Source: Sphingobium sp. WTD-1
GTDB taxonomy: Bacteria > Pseudomonadota > Alphaproteobacteria > Sphingomonadales > Sphingomonadaceae
Direction of reading: 5' to 3'
Assembly (NCBI RefSeq): GCF_030128825.1
Contig: NZ_CP119127.1
Coordinates: 1,426,001-1,490,000 of the forward strand
DNA: 64,000 nt
Part shown: positions 21,126 through 28,590 of the stretch, one piece after another
How positions within the stretch are numbered: position 1 is the first letter of the stretch
Layout: every line of letters begins with the position of its first letter
Translations under genes and position numbers: made by a program
The notes under the pieces: model-generated
Databases searched by the model: none
What the model saw: the letters and a program-made list of their open reading frames with translations, nothing else
Told to the model about the DNA's origin: nothing

Positions 21126-21872
21126 CTATTTCCCGACCTTGATCTCGAACAGCTTGGGCCAGTTCTTGCCGGTGATGAAGACGCGGTCGTTCTTGGCGTC
21201 ATAGGCGATGCCGTTGGCGACGGCTTCGCTGTCGGTGACGCCGGCCTGCTTGCGCAGCGGGGCGACGTCGATCCAGTCGATCACGCCGCCGCTGCGCGGG
21301 TCGATCCGGGCGATCTTCGTGTCGTACCAGACATTGGCCCAGATCTCGCCCCTGACCCATTCCAGCTCGTTCAGCCGATCGACCGCGCGGCCGTTCCAGG
21401 TGACGGTGATGCGGCGCTGTTCGCCCAGCGTCTCGGGATCGAGGAAGCGCAGTTGCGCGCTGCCGTCGCTCATGATGATCGACCGGCCATCCTGGGTCAG
21501 GCCCCAGCCTTCGCCTTCATAGCGGAAGGTGGAGAGGGGCGAGAAATCGTCCAGTTTCCAGACGAAGCCCTGGCGGTGGCGCCAGGTCAGGCTGACCAGC
21601 TTGCCGCCCCAGTTGACGATGCCCTCGCCGAAATAGGGCTGCTCGACCACGCGGCGCTGCTCGACCTTGCCGGTCTTGAGCGTGACCTTGCGAATTTCCG
21701 ACTGGCCTCCCAGGCCGGTGCTCTCATAGAGCGCGCCGTCGAGGTAGAAGAGGCCCTCGGTAAAGGCCGCCGGATCATGCGGATAGGCCTTGACGAGTGT
21801 CCAGGGCGTTTCCGCCCGAGCCGGCATGGTCAGGGTGAGGGCGCAGGCGAGCGCCAGCAGCCAAGCCCTCAT
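21126..21872 (-). CDS. Glutaminyl-peptide cyclotransferase (plant-type), exported
   Basis: 248 aa with a signal peptide ending near ARA (residues 1-20). The five-bladed propeller motifs of papaya-type QC are present: AFTEGLFYLDGALYESTGLG, YFGEGIVNWGGKLVSLTW, GEGWGLTQDGRSIIMSDGS, LNELEWVRGEIWANVW and NGIAYDAKNDRVFITGKNWP. It cyclises N-terminal glutamine to pyroglutamate on exported peptides or proteins. Its ATG overlaps the stop of the upstream ygfZ-like gene, so the two are co-translated. Confidence 0.92.
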   Translation of the reverse strand: MRAWLLALACALTLTMPARAETPWTLVKAYPHDPAAFTEGLFYLDGALYESTGLGGQSEIRKVTLKTGKVEQRRVVEQPYFGEGIVNWGGKLVSLTWRHRQGFVWKLDDFSPLSTFRYEGEGWGLTQDGRSIIMSDGSAQLRFLDPETLGEQRRITVTWNGRAVDRLNELEWVRGEIWANVWYDTKIARIDPRSGGVIDWIDVAPLRKQAGVTDSEAVANGIAYDAKNDRVFITGKNWPKLFEIKVGK

Positions 21873-22606
21873 TCGGCGGCCTGCGCGGCGATCGCGGTGG
21901 CGAGCCAGGCGGGCAGGGTGGCGGGGGCGATCGCCTCCACCCGTTGCAGTTCGATCGACAGGTTGAGGTCGCGCAGGGCGGCGCGCTGGCGCTTCTCGTC
22001 GGCCTGCTCCAGCGGCACCGCGACCAGCCGCCGGTTCACCTTGTTGCGATAATGCATGCGCGCGGTATTTTCCTGGCCGACATAGCAGCCCTTGTCATAA
22101 TCGACGCCGTGCAGTTCCTCGGCATTGGTTTCCAGCCACAGCGTCTGGTCCTGCCCCAGTTCCGCCGCGCCTTCGAACACACCGAGCGACAGCCGATGCG
22201 CGCGGAACGCGGCGGAGGCGTCGCCATCGCTCGCCGGCGCCAGCCAGCGGGCGCCAAGCTCGGGCAGGCGCGGGTCGCGGGGTTTGTCGGCCGCATCGAT
22301 CGCCCAATGCACCGCCAGCGACTCGTCGCGGACGATCACCACCTTGCGCCGCAACCGGTAGAGGGTCAGCCGCTTGGCCAGCGCATCGGCTTGCGCCGCC
22401 TCGCAATCGATCAATATATCGCCGTCGTCGCCCCACAGGATGAAGTCGAACAGCGCCTTGCCCTGCGGCGTCAGCAGCGCGGTCCAGCGCGCTTCGCCGT
22501 CTTTCAGCGTCAGCACGTCGCGGGTCAGCAGCCCCTGCAGGAAGGGACGCGCCTCTTCGCCGGAAATGCGCAGCACCGCGCGGTCGGTAAGGGTGGTATC
22601 GGTCAT
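21869..22606 (-). CDS. ygfZ: YgfZ/GcvT-like folate-binding iron-sulfur repair protein
   Basis: 245 aa. The diagnostic YgfZ motif K-G-C-Y-x-G-Q-E is seen (YDKGCYVGQENTARMHYRNK), with an N-terminal folate-binding GcvT fold (ISGEEARPFLQGLLTRDV). It helps maintain Fe-S enzymes such as MiaB in a tetrahydrofolate-dependent way. ATG at 22606 is chosen because the open frame above it runs antisense through the dihydroorotase gene. Four-base overlap with the cyclotransferase gene. Confidence 0.93.
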   Translation of the reverse strand: MTDTTLTDRAVLRISGEEARPFLQGLLTRDVLTLKDGEARWTALLTPQGKALFDFILWGDDGDILIDCEAAQADALAKRLTLYRLRRKVVIVRDESLAVHWAIDAADKPRDPRLPELGARWLAPASDGDASAAFRAHRLSLGVFEGAAELGQDQTLWLETNAEELHGVDYDKGCYVGQENTARMHYRNKVNRRLVAVPLEQADEKRQRAALRDLNLSIELQRVEAIAPATLPAWLATAIAAQAAE

Positions 22607-22675
22607 CGGCTTTAGGTAGGACGGCGGCACGACTTCGCCAAGCCGTTCGCGCGAACAGCAGACAGGAATATCGCC

Positions 22676-24007
22676 ATGACCCAGACCTTCGACATGATCC
22701 TCAAGAACGGCACCGTCCATACGCCGGGCGGCGCGGAGCAGGTGGATGTGGGCGTGCGCGGCGGCAAGATCGTCGCCATCGGCACCGGCCTGGGCGATGC
22801 GGGCGAAGTGATCGACTGCACCGGCCTCGACGTGCTGCCCGGCTGCATCGACAGCCAGGTGCATTTCCGCGAGCCGGGGCTGGAATATAAGGAAGATCTG
22901 GAATCGGGCAGCCGCGCCGCGGTGCTGGGCGGCGTCACCGCCGTGTTCGAAATGCCCAACACCAATCCCAATACCGACACCGCCGAGCGGGTGCATGACA
23001 AGCTGAAGCGCGCCCATCATCGCATGTGGTGCGACCATGCCTTCTATGTCGGCGCGACGGCGGAAAATGCCGAGCAGTTGAAGGAACTGGAGCGGATCCC
23101 CGGCACCTCGGGCGTCAAGATCTTCATGGGCGCATCGACCGGCAGCCTGCTGGTGGACGATGACAATGCGCTGGCTCGCGTGCTGGCGTCGGGCACCCGC
23201 CGCGTCGCCATCCATGCCGAGGACGAGACGCGGATGAACGCGCGCAAGGATTACCGGGTCGAGGGCGATCCCTCGTCCCACCCCGTCTGGCGCGACGATG
23301 AAAGCGCGATGATCGCGACCAAGCGGATCATCGCGCTCGCCCGCAAGGCGCGTCGCCGCATCCACATCCTGCACGTCACCACCCCGGCGGAGCTGGAATA
23401 TATCGGCCAGAACAAGGATGTCGCGACCTGCGAAGTCACGCCGCAGCATCTGACCCTGGCCGGCGAGGACGCCTATCCGCGGCTGGGCACCTATGCCCAG
23501 ATGAACCCGCCGATCCGCAGCGCGGCGCATCGCGACGGCCTGTGGTTCTGGCTCAACCAGGGCGTGCCCGACGTGCTCGGCAGCGACCATGCGCCGCACA
23601 CGATCGAGGAAAAGGCGAAGACCTATCCCGCCTCGCCCAGCGGCATGCCGGGCGTGCAGACGCTGGTGCCGCTGCTGCTCAACCATGTCGCCGAAGGGCG
23701 GCTGACGCTGCGCCGCTTCATCGAACTGACCTCGTCGGGGCCGCAGCGCGTGTTCGGCCTGACCTGCAAGGGCCGCATCGCGCTCGGCTATGACGCCGAC
23801 TTCACCGTGGTCGACCTCAAGAAGAAATGGACCGTCGGCAAGGACTGGCTGGCCTCGCGCTGCGACTGGTCGCCGTTCGACGGCATGGACCTGACCGGCA
23901 AGGCGGTCGGCACCATCATCCGCGGCAACCGCGTGATGTGGGAAGACAGCCTGGCCAATCAGGCGGTCGGCGAGCCGGTCCGTTTCGAGGCGACCGAATT
24001 CAACTGA
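22676..24007 (+). CDS. Dihydroorotase (amidohydrolase superfamily)
   Basis: 443 aa. DSQVHFREPGLEYKEDLESG contains the HxxR zinc/substrate motif (here H-F-R), GVKIFMGASTG the lysine that is carbamylated to bridge the zincs, then IHAEDE, ILHVTTPAE and GSDHAPHTIEEK supply the remaining metal ligands and catalytic aspartate. It interconverts N-carbamoyl-L-aspartate and dihydroorotate, although related allantoinases share this layout. Divergent from ygfZ across 69 bases. Confidence 0.92.
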   Translation: MTQTFDMILKNGTVHTPGGAEQVDVGVRGGKIVAIGTGLGDAGEVIDCTGLDVLPGCIDSQVHFREPGLEYKEDLESGSRAAVLGGVTAVFEMPNTNPNTDTAERVHDKLKRAHHRMWCDHAFYVGATAENAEQLKELERIPGTSGVKIFMGASTGSLLVDDDNALARVLASGTRRVAIHAEDETRMNARKDYRVEGDPSSHPVWRDDESAMIATKRIIALARKARRRIHILHVTTPAELEYIGQNKDVATCEVTPQHLTLAGEDAYPRLGTYAQMNPPIRSAAHRDGLWFWLNQGVPDVLGSDHAPHTIEEKAKTYPASPSGMPGVQTLVPLLLNHVAEGRLTLRRFIELTSSGPQRVFGLTCKGRIALGYDADFTVVDLKKKWTVGKDWLASRCDWSPFDGMDLTGKAVGTIIRGNRVMWEDSLANQAVGEPVRFEATEFN

Positions 24008-24041
24008 TCGGGATCAGGCCGTCGCCACCGACGGCTTGCAG

Positions 24042-24065
24042 CCCCCTCCCGCCTGCGAGAGGGGG
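24042..24065 (+). terminator. Hairpin after the dihydroorotase gene
   Basis: CCCCCTCCCGC / GCGAGAGGGGG, an 11-bp stem with one mismatch and a two-base loop, 35 bases after the stop. No T-run follows, so it may be a Rho-assisted or processing hairpin rather than a full intrinsic terminator. Confidence 0.5.
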
Positions 24066-24085
24066 GGGAGATAACGATCAAATAG

Positions 24086-24154
24086 CGTCATTGCGAGCGC
24101 AGCGAAGCAATCCATCCCGCGCCGGTGGATTGCTTCGCTACGCTAGCAATGACG
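24086..24154. repeat. Palindromic intergenic repeat (29-bp arms)
   Basis: Arms at 24086-24114 (begins CGTCATTGCGAGCGCAGCG) and 24126-24154 (ends CGCTAGCAATGACG) are inverted copies with two mismatches and an 11-base loop. The GTCATTGCGAGCG...AAGCAATCCA core is a widely dispersed palindromic element in proteobacterial intergenic regions, similar in behaviour to REP/BIME units. Confidence 0.85.
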
Positions 24155-24237
24155 ATGTCGGATTTTTACGGCTAACGACCATTTGACGCCATTCTCTATC
24201 TGCCTCAGGATCGCCGAAACCAGACGTTGGGGCTAGA

Positions 24238-24603
24238 ATGCTTAAGAAGGACGACATTGAGCATCCCGTACCTTTGGAACGGCGTGCCGCCTTTCATGCT
24301 ATCGCTGACGCATTTGTTGCTGGAGATTTTGCTCTGCAAACCCATGTAATCGAAGGGGTTTCGCCAACTGAACAATCGACTGCTCAATTCATCGCGGACA
24401 GCATATCTGCTTACGGCGATCCCATCGCCCCTCTGAACCCAACGACATGGGATAGGGCGGTTTATCGTTGGATGGGCGGGTATTGGCAATTTCTCGTCGA
24501 TCTCACGACCGAAGCCGAAAATGTTAGCGACCTGACGGTTCACGCGATCTTACGGGATAGTGACAATGCGCGAATTGAGGTGCAGTCGGTGCATGTCCCT
24601 TAA
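24238..24603 (+). CDS. Hypothetical protein (121 aa), possibly DUF7668-like
   Basis: Soluble, no cysteine and no signal peptide. The C-terminal half (WMGGYWQFLVDLTTEAEN then VSDLTVHAILRD) has a beta-alpha-beta look and may belong to DUF7668-type small proteins, but this is a recollection and not firm. Codons are clearly less GC-rich than those of neighbouring genes and no ribosome site stands out. Flanked by a palindromic repeat and a gene-free stretch, so it may be a recent acquisition. An antisense frame (24205-24543) overlaps it but is less protein-like. Confidence 0.6.
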   Translation: MLKKDDIEHPVPLERRAAFHAIADAFVAGDFALQTHVIEGVSPTEQSTAQFIADSISAYGDPIAPLNPTTWDRAVYRWMGGYWQFLVDLTTEAENVSDLTVHAILRDSDNARIEVQSVHVP

Positions 24604-25057
24604 GGGATAGGCCACGCCCGAAACCGGCCATTCCGCTCCCCACCCAATTCCGCCATCCCAGCGAAGACGGGGATCTCACTTCTTGTGATCTCTGCGAACG
24701 GCAGGGGATGTCATTGATGGGCACATGCCGCTAGCCGGCATGGCGCGATAGGGCGGCGCCCCCCTCAACACCCTCTGTCCTACAGCAGGTTGCCGATATA
24801 AACTTCCGGTCGGCTCCTTGAGATCGTCAACCCATTCTGTTTCCGCCGGTTTTTCCGGCCCGGCGCAAATTCCATATCGCGCACATGCGCAAACTTCCAA
24901 ATGTTTCGCAGCCAACGCTTTGAAAAGTCTGGCGGTGATCCGATCGAATCATCGCCAAAGGGCGCCAATTTTCATCCCTCTGGTCAAGTTTGCGCACGAT
25001 GAGGCTGCGCTTTTGCGCCCTTGACGTCGGGACGAAGCCGCCGGAGCGGCGCTGTTT
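24604..25057. other. Gene-free, lower-GC intergenic stretch
   Basis: 454 bases. It contains a fragment (24651-24680, ccatcccagcgaagacgggg then atctc) resembling the dispersed GTCATCCC-AGCGAAGGC-type palindromic repeat, apparently half or decayed. Short open frames on both strands here have no ribosome sites or recognisable domains. I see nothing else supportable. Confidence 0.5.
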
Positions 25058-25438
25058 TCAGCGGACCTTGAAGCTGTATGTGCCGCTGACCGGCTGATGA
25101 TCGTTGCCCATCACCGTCCATCGAAGATCATAGCTGCCGGTCGGCAGGGCGCGGGGCAGGGTGATGACCAGCCCCTTGCCATCGGCGGCCGCGGCGGTGG
25201 TGAAGCCCTTGATCGGCATCGGCGGATGATCGGCCATGCCCGGCATGCCGGTCATGGTGAGGGTGATGCTGCTATGATCGGCCTGCAGCGCCTCGGAAAA
25301 GCCCAGGGTCAGCCGGGTCGGCTTGGCGACGCTGGCATTGGCGGCGGGGCTGGCCGCAACGAGCTGCGGCCTGGCGAAGGCGCCGCCGGGCAGGGCGGTC
25401 AGCACAAGGGCAGTAGCGATCAGGGGCAGGCGAGGCAT
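25058..25438 (-). CDS. copC: CopC/YobA-like periplasmic copper-binding protein
   Basis: 126 aa with a signal peptide cleaved after AFA (residue ~23). The mature part is a CopC beta-barrel: ASPAANASVAKPTRLTLGFSEALQ, TMTGMPGMADHPPMP (Met/His cluster) and WTVMGNDHQPVSGTYSFKVR. The D-x-H pair of the Cu(II) site is kept (NDHQPVSG), but the mature N-terminus begins Arg-Pro-Gln where Pseudomonas CopC has His1-Pro-Lys, so the N-terminal copper ligand appears to be lost. The start is fixed by GGAG ahead of ATG and the promoter boxes upstream. Divergent from the cnrY-like gene. Confidence 0.9.
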   Translation of the reverse strand: MPRLPLIATALVLTALPGGAFARPQLVAASPAANASVAKPTRLTLGFSEALQADHSSITLTMTGMPGMADHPPMPIKGFTTAAAADGKGLVITLPRALPTGSYDLRWTVMGNDHQPVSGTYSFKVR

Positions 25439-25473
25439 GGATGTCTCCGGAAAAATGCGCGTCTTGCAGGGGA

Positions 25474-25499
25474 ATACGCATTGTCCTGTCGCATCCCTC
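25474..25499 (-). promoter_or_regulatory. Candidate ECF promoter for copC
   Basis: Read on the minus strand: GAGGGATG, ten bases, ATGCGTAT. Exactly the same two boxes with the same spacing occur on the plus strand 22 bases away, facing the ECF sigma operon. The -10-like box ends 36 bases before the copC start. Confidence 0.65.
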
Positions 25500-25520
25500 A
25501 CCCCTCACGCTATTTTGTGC

Positions 25521-25546
25521 GAGGGATGGGCCGGCCGGATGCGTAT
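25521..25546 (+). promoter_or_regulatory. Candidate ECF promoter for the cnrYXH-like/copAB operon
   Basis: GAGGGATG, ten bases, ATGCGTAT, identical in both boxes and spacing to the minus-strand copy at 25474-25499. CGTAT-type -10 boxes are typical of ECF sigma factors, so the ECF sigma encoded at 26269 is the natural candidate, giving autoregulation. The expected start of transcription is near 25553. Confidence 0.65.
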
Positions 25547-25574
25547 CGTCAGGCAGGACATGAAGGACGGGACG

Positions 25575-25835
25575 ATGGACGATCTGGATGACATGCTGGC
25601 CGGGCTGCGCGATGCGCCGGCGACGGCACGCTTCGACGGGCTGGAGGCGGCGGTGATGCAGGGGCTGGACCGCCGCCGCGAACGCAGCGTCGCGCGGCGT
25701 AGCCTGATGCTGGCCGGGGTGATGGCGATCGGCATCGGCTGGATCGGCAGCACTGTGCCCGCGCAGCCGGCACAGGCGGCGCCCGCACTGATCGGCATGT
25801 CCGACTATGCGCCCTCGCGCCTGCTGGAGCGATAA
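25575..25835 (+). CDS. CnrY-like small membrane anti-sigma factor
   Basis: 86 aa. An N-terminal cytoplasmic part of about 40 residues (MDDLDDMLAGLRDAPATARF, charged and helical), one membrane helix (~44-62, SLMLAGVMAIGIGWIGSTV) and a short periplasmic tail. Size, topology and place ahead of a CnrX-like sensor and an ECF sigma match CnrY, which holds its sigma factor inactive through a short N-terminal helix. Sequence similarity itself is weak, so the call rests on context. ATG at 25560 is an alternative start, but it leaves almost no leader after the predicted promoter. Confidence 0.7.
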   Translation: MDDLDDMLAGLRDAPATARFDGLEAAVMQGLDRRRERSVARRSLMLAGVMAIGIGWIGSTVPAQPAQAAPALIGMSDYAPSRLLER

Positions 25836-25837
25836 GG

Positions 25838-26272
25838 ATGGGCAAACGTTACTGGCTGGTGGCGCTGGTCGCCTTTGCCGCGGCGCTGGCCGCCGTGCTG
25901 GTGGCGCGCACCTGGCTCGCGCCCGCGCCGCCGGTGGAGAATGAGGTCCATGCCCTGCTGCATGAGCGGCTGACCCTGGACGCCGGCCAGAAGCAGCGCA
26001 TCGCCGATCTGGAAGCCGCCTTCGCCCGGCGCAAGGCGGCGCTCGACGCGGAAATGCGCGCCGACAATCAGCGGCTGGCCGCGGCGATCGCCGCCGAACA
26101 TGGCTATGGCCCGCGCGTCGCCCAGGCAGTCGACCGGTCGCACCAGGCAATGGGCGAATTGCAGAAGGAAACATTGAAGCACATCTTCGCGATGCGCGGC
26201 GTGCTGCGCCCCGATCAGGCCGCGCTGTTCGACGCGGCGGTGGTCAAGGCGCTGACCCAGCCTGTCGGGTGA
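25838..26272 (+). CDS. CnrX-like periplasmic heavy-metal sensor
   Basis: 144 aa. N-terminal anchor helix (6-24) and a periplasmic four-helix hairpin of the CnrX/CzcE-Spy type. H38 and H42 (VHALLHERL), E59, H115 and M119 (KHIFAM) match in identity and spacing the metal ligands H42, H46, E63, H119 and M123 of Cupriavidus CnrX. In that system metal binding releases the sigma factor from CnrY. Here the downstream genes are copper genes, so the sensed metal may be copper rather than Co/Ni. Two-base gap from the cnrY-like gene; overlaps the sigma gene by four bases. Confidence 0.85.
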   Translation: MGKRYWLVALVAFAAALAAVLVARTWLAPAPPVENEVHALLHERLTLDAGQKQRIADLEAAFARRKAALDAEMRADNQRLAAAIAAEHGYGPRVAQAVDRSHQAMGELQKETLKHIFAMRGVLRPDQAALFDAAVVKALTQPVG

Positions 26273-26844
26273 TAGCCGACGATCCCGATGATGCCACGCT
26301 GGCGGCGCAGGCGCTGGCCGGGCGGCAGGCCGCCTATGGCGCGCTGATGCGGCGGCACCGCGATGCCGTCTATCGGCTGGCGCGCGGCCATGTCGGCGAT
26401 GCCGACGCGGCGATGGACATCGTGCAGGAAAGCTTCGTCGCCGCCTTTGCCTCGCTTGCCCGCTATGACGGGCGTCGGCCCTTTCGCGGCTGGATCGCGC
26501 GGATCACGATCAACAAATGCCATGACTGGGCCCGCCGTCGTGCCGTCCGCCGCTTCTTCAGCTTCGCCCGGCCGATCGAGGACGCCGCCCATGTCGCCGA
26601 CGTGGCGCCCGATCCCGAACAGGCGGCCCAGTCCCGCGCCGGCGTTGCCCGGATCGAGGCGGCGGTGGTGGCGCTGCCGGTGGCGCTGCGCGAGGTGGTT
26701 TTGCTGCGCGGGATCGAGGGCATGAGCCAGGCCGAGGTCGCGCAGATATTGGGCGTCACCGAAAAGGCGGTGGAAACCCGCCTCTACCGCGCCCGCCGGC
26801 AATTGCAGGAGATGTTGAGGGAAAGCGACGCGGCGCGCGTATAG
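26269..26844 (+). CDS. ECF RNA polymerase sigma factor, CnrH-like
   Basis: 191 aa with a GTG start overlapping the sensor stop (GTGA). Region 2 (residues ~20-85) includes DIVQESFVAAFASLARYDG and FRGWIARITINKCHDWARR. Region 4 (~130-180) includes LPVALREVVLLRGIEGMSQ and the helix-turn-helix VAQILGVTEKAVETRLYRAR. It should direct RNA polymerase to the paired boxes at 25474-25546 when the CnrY-like protein lets go. copA starts six bases after its stop, so the whole set is one operon. Confidence 0.93.
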   Translation: MIADDPDDATLAAQALAGRQAAYGALMRRHRDAVYRLARGHVGDADAAMDIVQESFVAAFASLARYDGRRPFRGWIARITINKCHDWARRRAVRRFFSFARPIEDAAHVADVAPDPEQAAQSRAGVARIEAAVVALPVALREVVLLRGIEGMSQAEVAQILGVTEKAVETRLYRARRQLQEMLRESDAARV

Positions 26845-26850
26845 AGCAGC

Positions 26851-28590
26851 ATGACCGATCTGCCGTCCCTCCCTCTCGACCGTCGCAGCCTGATCCGGGG
26901 CGGCGCCGCGCTTGCACTGGCGCAGGCCTTGCCCGGCTGGGCCGCCACCGGCACGCAGGACGCGGCGCAGGGCGCGCTGTCGGGCGAGACGATCGCGCTC
27001 AGCATCGGCGACGGGCATTTTGCGACCGGCGGCAGATCGGCCCATGCGATCAGCGTCAATGGCGGCACACCCGCGCCGCTCATCCGCCTGCGCGAAGGGC
27101 AGGATGTCAACATCGCCGTCACTAACCGGCTGAAGGAAGATAGCTCGATCCACTGGCACGGGCTGATCCTGCCCTTCCAGATGGATGGCGTGCCGGGCAT
27201 CAGCTTCCCCGGTATCATGCCGGGCGAAACCTTCACCTATCGCTTCCCGGTGCGGCAGGCGGGCACCTATTGGTATCATAGCCATTCGGGCATGCAGGAG
27301 GCGATGGGCCTTTACGGGCCGATCATCATCGATCCCGCCGGCGCCGATCCGGTGGCCTATGACCGGGAGCATGTGATCCTGCTCGCCGACTGGAGCCCGG
27401 TCCATCCGCACAGGCTGCTGCAAAGGCTCAAGCAGATGGGCGGCTATTACAACATGCAGCGCCAGACGCTGGCCGGGTTGCTGGCGGGAAAGGATCAGGC
27501 CCTCAAGGACCGGATCGACTGGGGCGCGATGCGCATGGACCCGACCGATATTTCCGACGTCACCGGCGCGACCTACAGCTATCTGGTGAACGGCATGGGC
27601 ACGGCCGAGAACTGGACCGGCCTGTTCGCGCCGGGCGAGCGGGTGCGGCTGCGCATCATCAACGCGTCGGCGATGACCAATTTCAATGTTCGCCTGCCCG
27701 GCCTGCCGATGACCGTCGTCCAGTGCGACGGGCAGGATGTCCAGCCGGTCGAGACCGACGAGTTCCAGATCGGCATTGCCGAAACCTATGACGTGATCGT
27801 CCAGCCCGGCGAGGCGAAGCCCTATGCCCTGATTGCCGAGGCGATCGATCGGTCGGGCCTGGTCCGCGCCACCTTGGCGCCGCAGCTCGGCATGGTCGCG
27901 CCGGTGCCGGATCGGCGCGCCCGGCCGCTGCTGGGCATGAAGGACATGGGCATGGACATGGGCGGCATGGACATGGGTCACGGTGGCGTGATCGACCTCA
28001 GCCAGCCGGCCAATGAAAGCATGTCCGGCCACGCCATGAAGATGCGCGACAAGTCGGTCGCGCCGGGCGTGAAAATGGGGCCGGGCGTCGCCACCCTGTC
28101 GCCGATGCCGGCCGATCGCACCGCCGACCGGCCGACGGGGCTGGAGCATGTCGACCATCGCGTGCTGACCTATGCCGATCTGCGGTCGCTGACACCGAAC
28201 ACGGACCTGCGCACGCCGACCCGATCGCTCGACATCCACCTGACCGCGAACATGGAACGATACATGTGGTCGTTCGATGGGGTGAAGCTGTCGGAAGGGG
28301 CGGAGCCGATCGCCTTCCGGCATATGGAGCGGGTGCGTGTGACCCTGATCAACGACACGATGATGCCGCATCCCATCCATCTGCACGGCCATTTCTTTGA
28401 ACTGGTGACCGGCGAGGCGGCGCATAATCCGCGCAAGCATACGGTGAATGTGCTGCCCGGCGGCAAGCTGAGTTTCGACCTTACCGCCGATGCGCTGGGC
28501 GACTGGGCGTTCCACTGTCACATGCTGATGCACATGCATGCCGGGATGATGCGGGTCGTGACGGTCCGCCACGGGGAGGACGCTGCATGA
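26851..28590 (+). CDS. copA: Copper-resistance multicopper oxidase CopA
   Basis: 579 aa. Twin-arginine signal (DRRSLIRGGAALAL) for folded export. Three cupredoxin domains with the copper motifs HWHGLILPFQMDGV and YWYHSHSGMQ (domain 1), HPIHLHGHFFEL and the C-terminal FHCHMLMHMHAGMMR (T1 and trinuclear copper ligands). A Met/His-rich loop (MKDMGMDMGGMDMGHGG, ~residues 370-387) is the copper-sequestering insert typical of PcoA/CopA. It oxidises Cu(I) and binds copper in the periplasm. Downstream gene copB overlaps by four bases. Confidence 0.96.
   Translation: MTDLPSLPLDRRSLIRGGAALALAQALPGWAATGTQDAAQGALSGETIALSIGDGHFATGGRSAHAISVNGGTPAPLIRLREGQDVNIAVTNRLKEDSSIHWHGLILPFQMDGVPGISFPGIMPGETFTYRFPVRQAGTYWYHSHSGMQEAMGLYGPIIIDPAGADPVAYDREHVILLADWSPVHPHRLLQRLKQMGGYYNMQRQTLAGLLAGKDQALKDRIDWGAMRMDPTDISDVTGATYSYLVNGMGTAENWTGLFAPGERVRLRIINASAMTNFNVRLPGLPMTVVQCDGQDVQPVETDEFQIGIAETYDVIVQPGEAKPYALIAEAIDRSGLVRATLAPQLGMVAPVPDRRARPLLGMKDMGMDMGGMDMGHGGVIDLSQPANESMSGHAMKMRDKSVAPGVKMGPGVATLSPMPADRTADRPTGLEHVDHRVLTYADLRSLTPNTDLRTPTRSLDIHLTANMERYMWSFDGVKLSEGAEPIAFRHMERVRVTLINDTMMPHPIHLHGHFFELVTGEAAHNPRKHTVNVLPGGKLSFDLTADALGDWAFHCHMLMHMHAGMMRVVTVRHGEDAA

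Noticed and set aside
24205..24543. 112-codon minus-strand frame over the unknown 121-aa gene
   Set aside because: The plus-strand protein has a more protein-like composition, although neither is certain.
24604..24700. Possible copper regulator gene near copC
   Set aside because: No helix-turn-helix protein is encoded there; the ECF system is the only local regulator.
24676..24915. 79-codon minus-strand frame in the gene-free stretch
   Set aside because: No ribosome site, no domain, and it runs through the decayed repeat.
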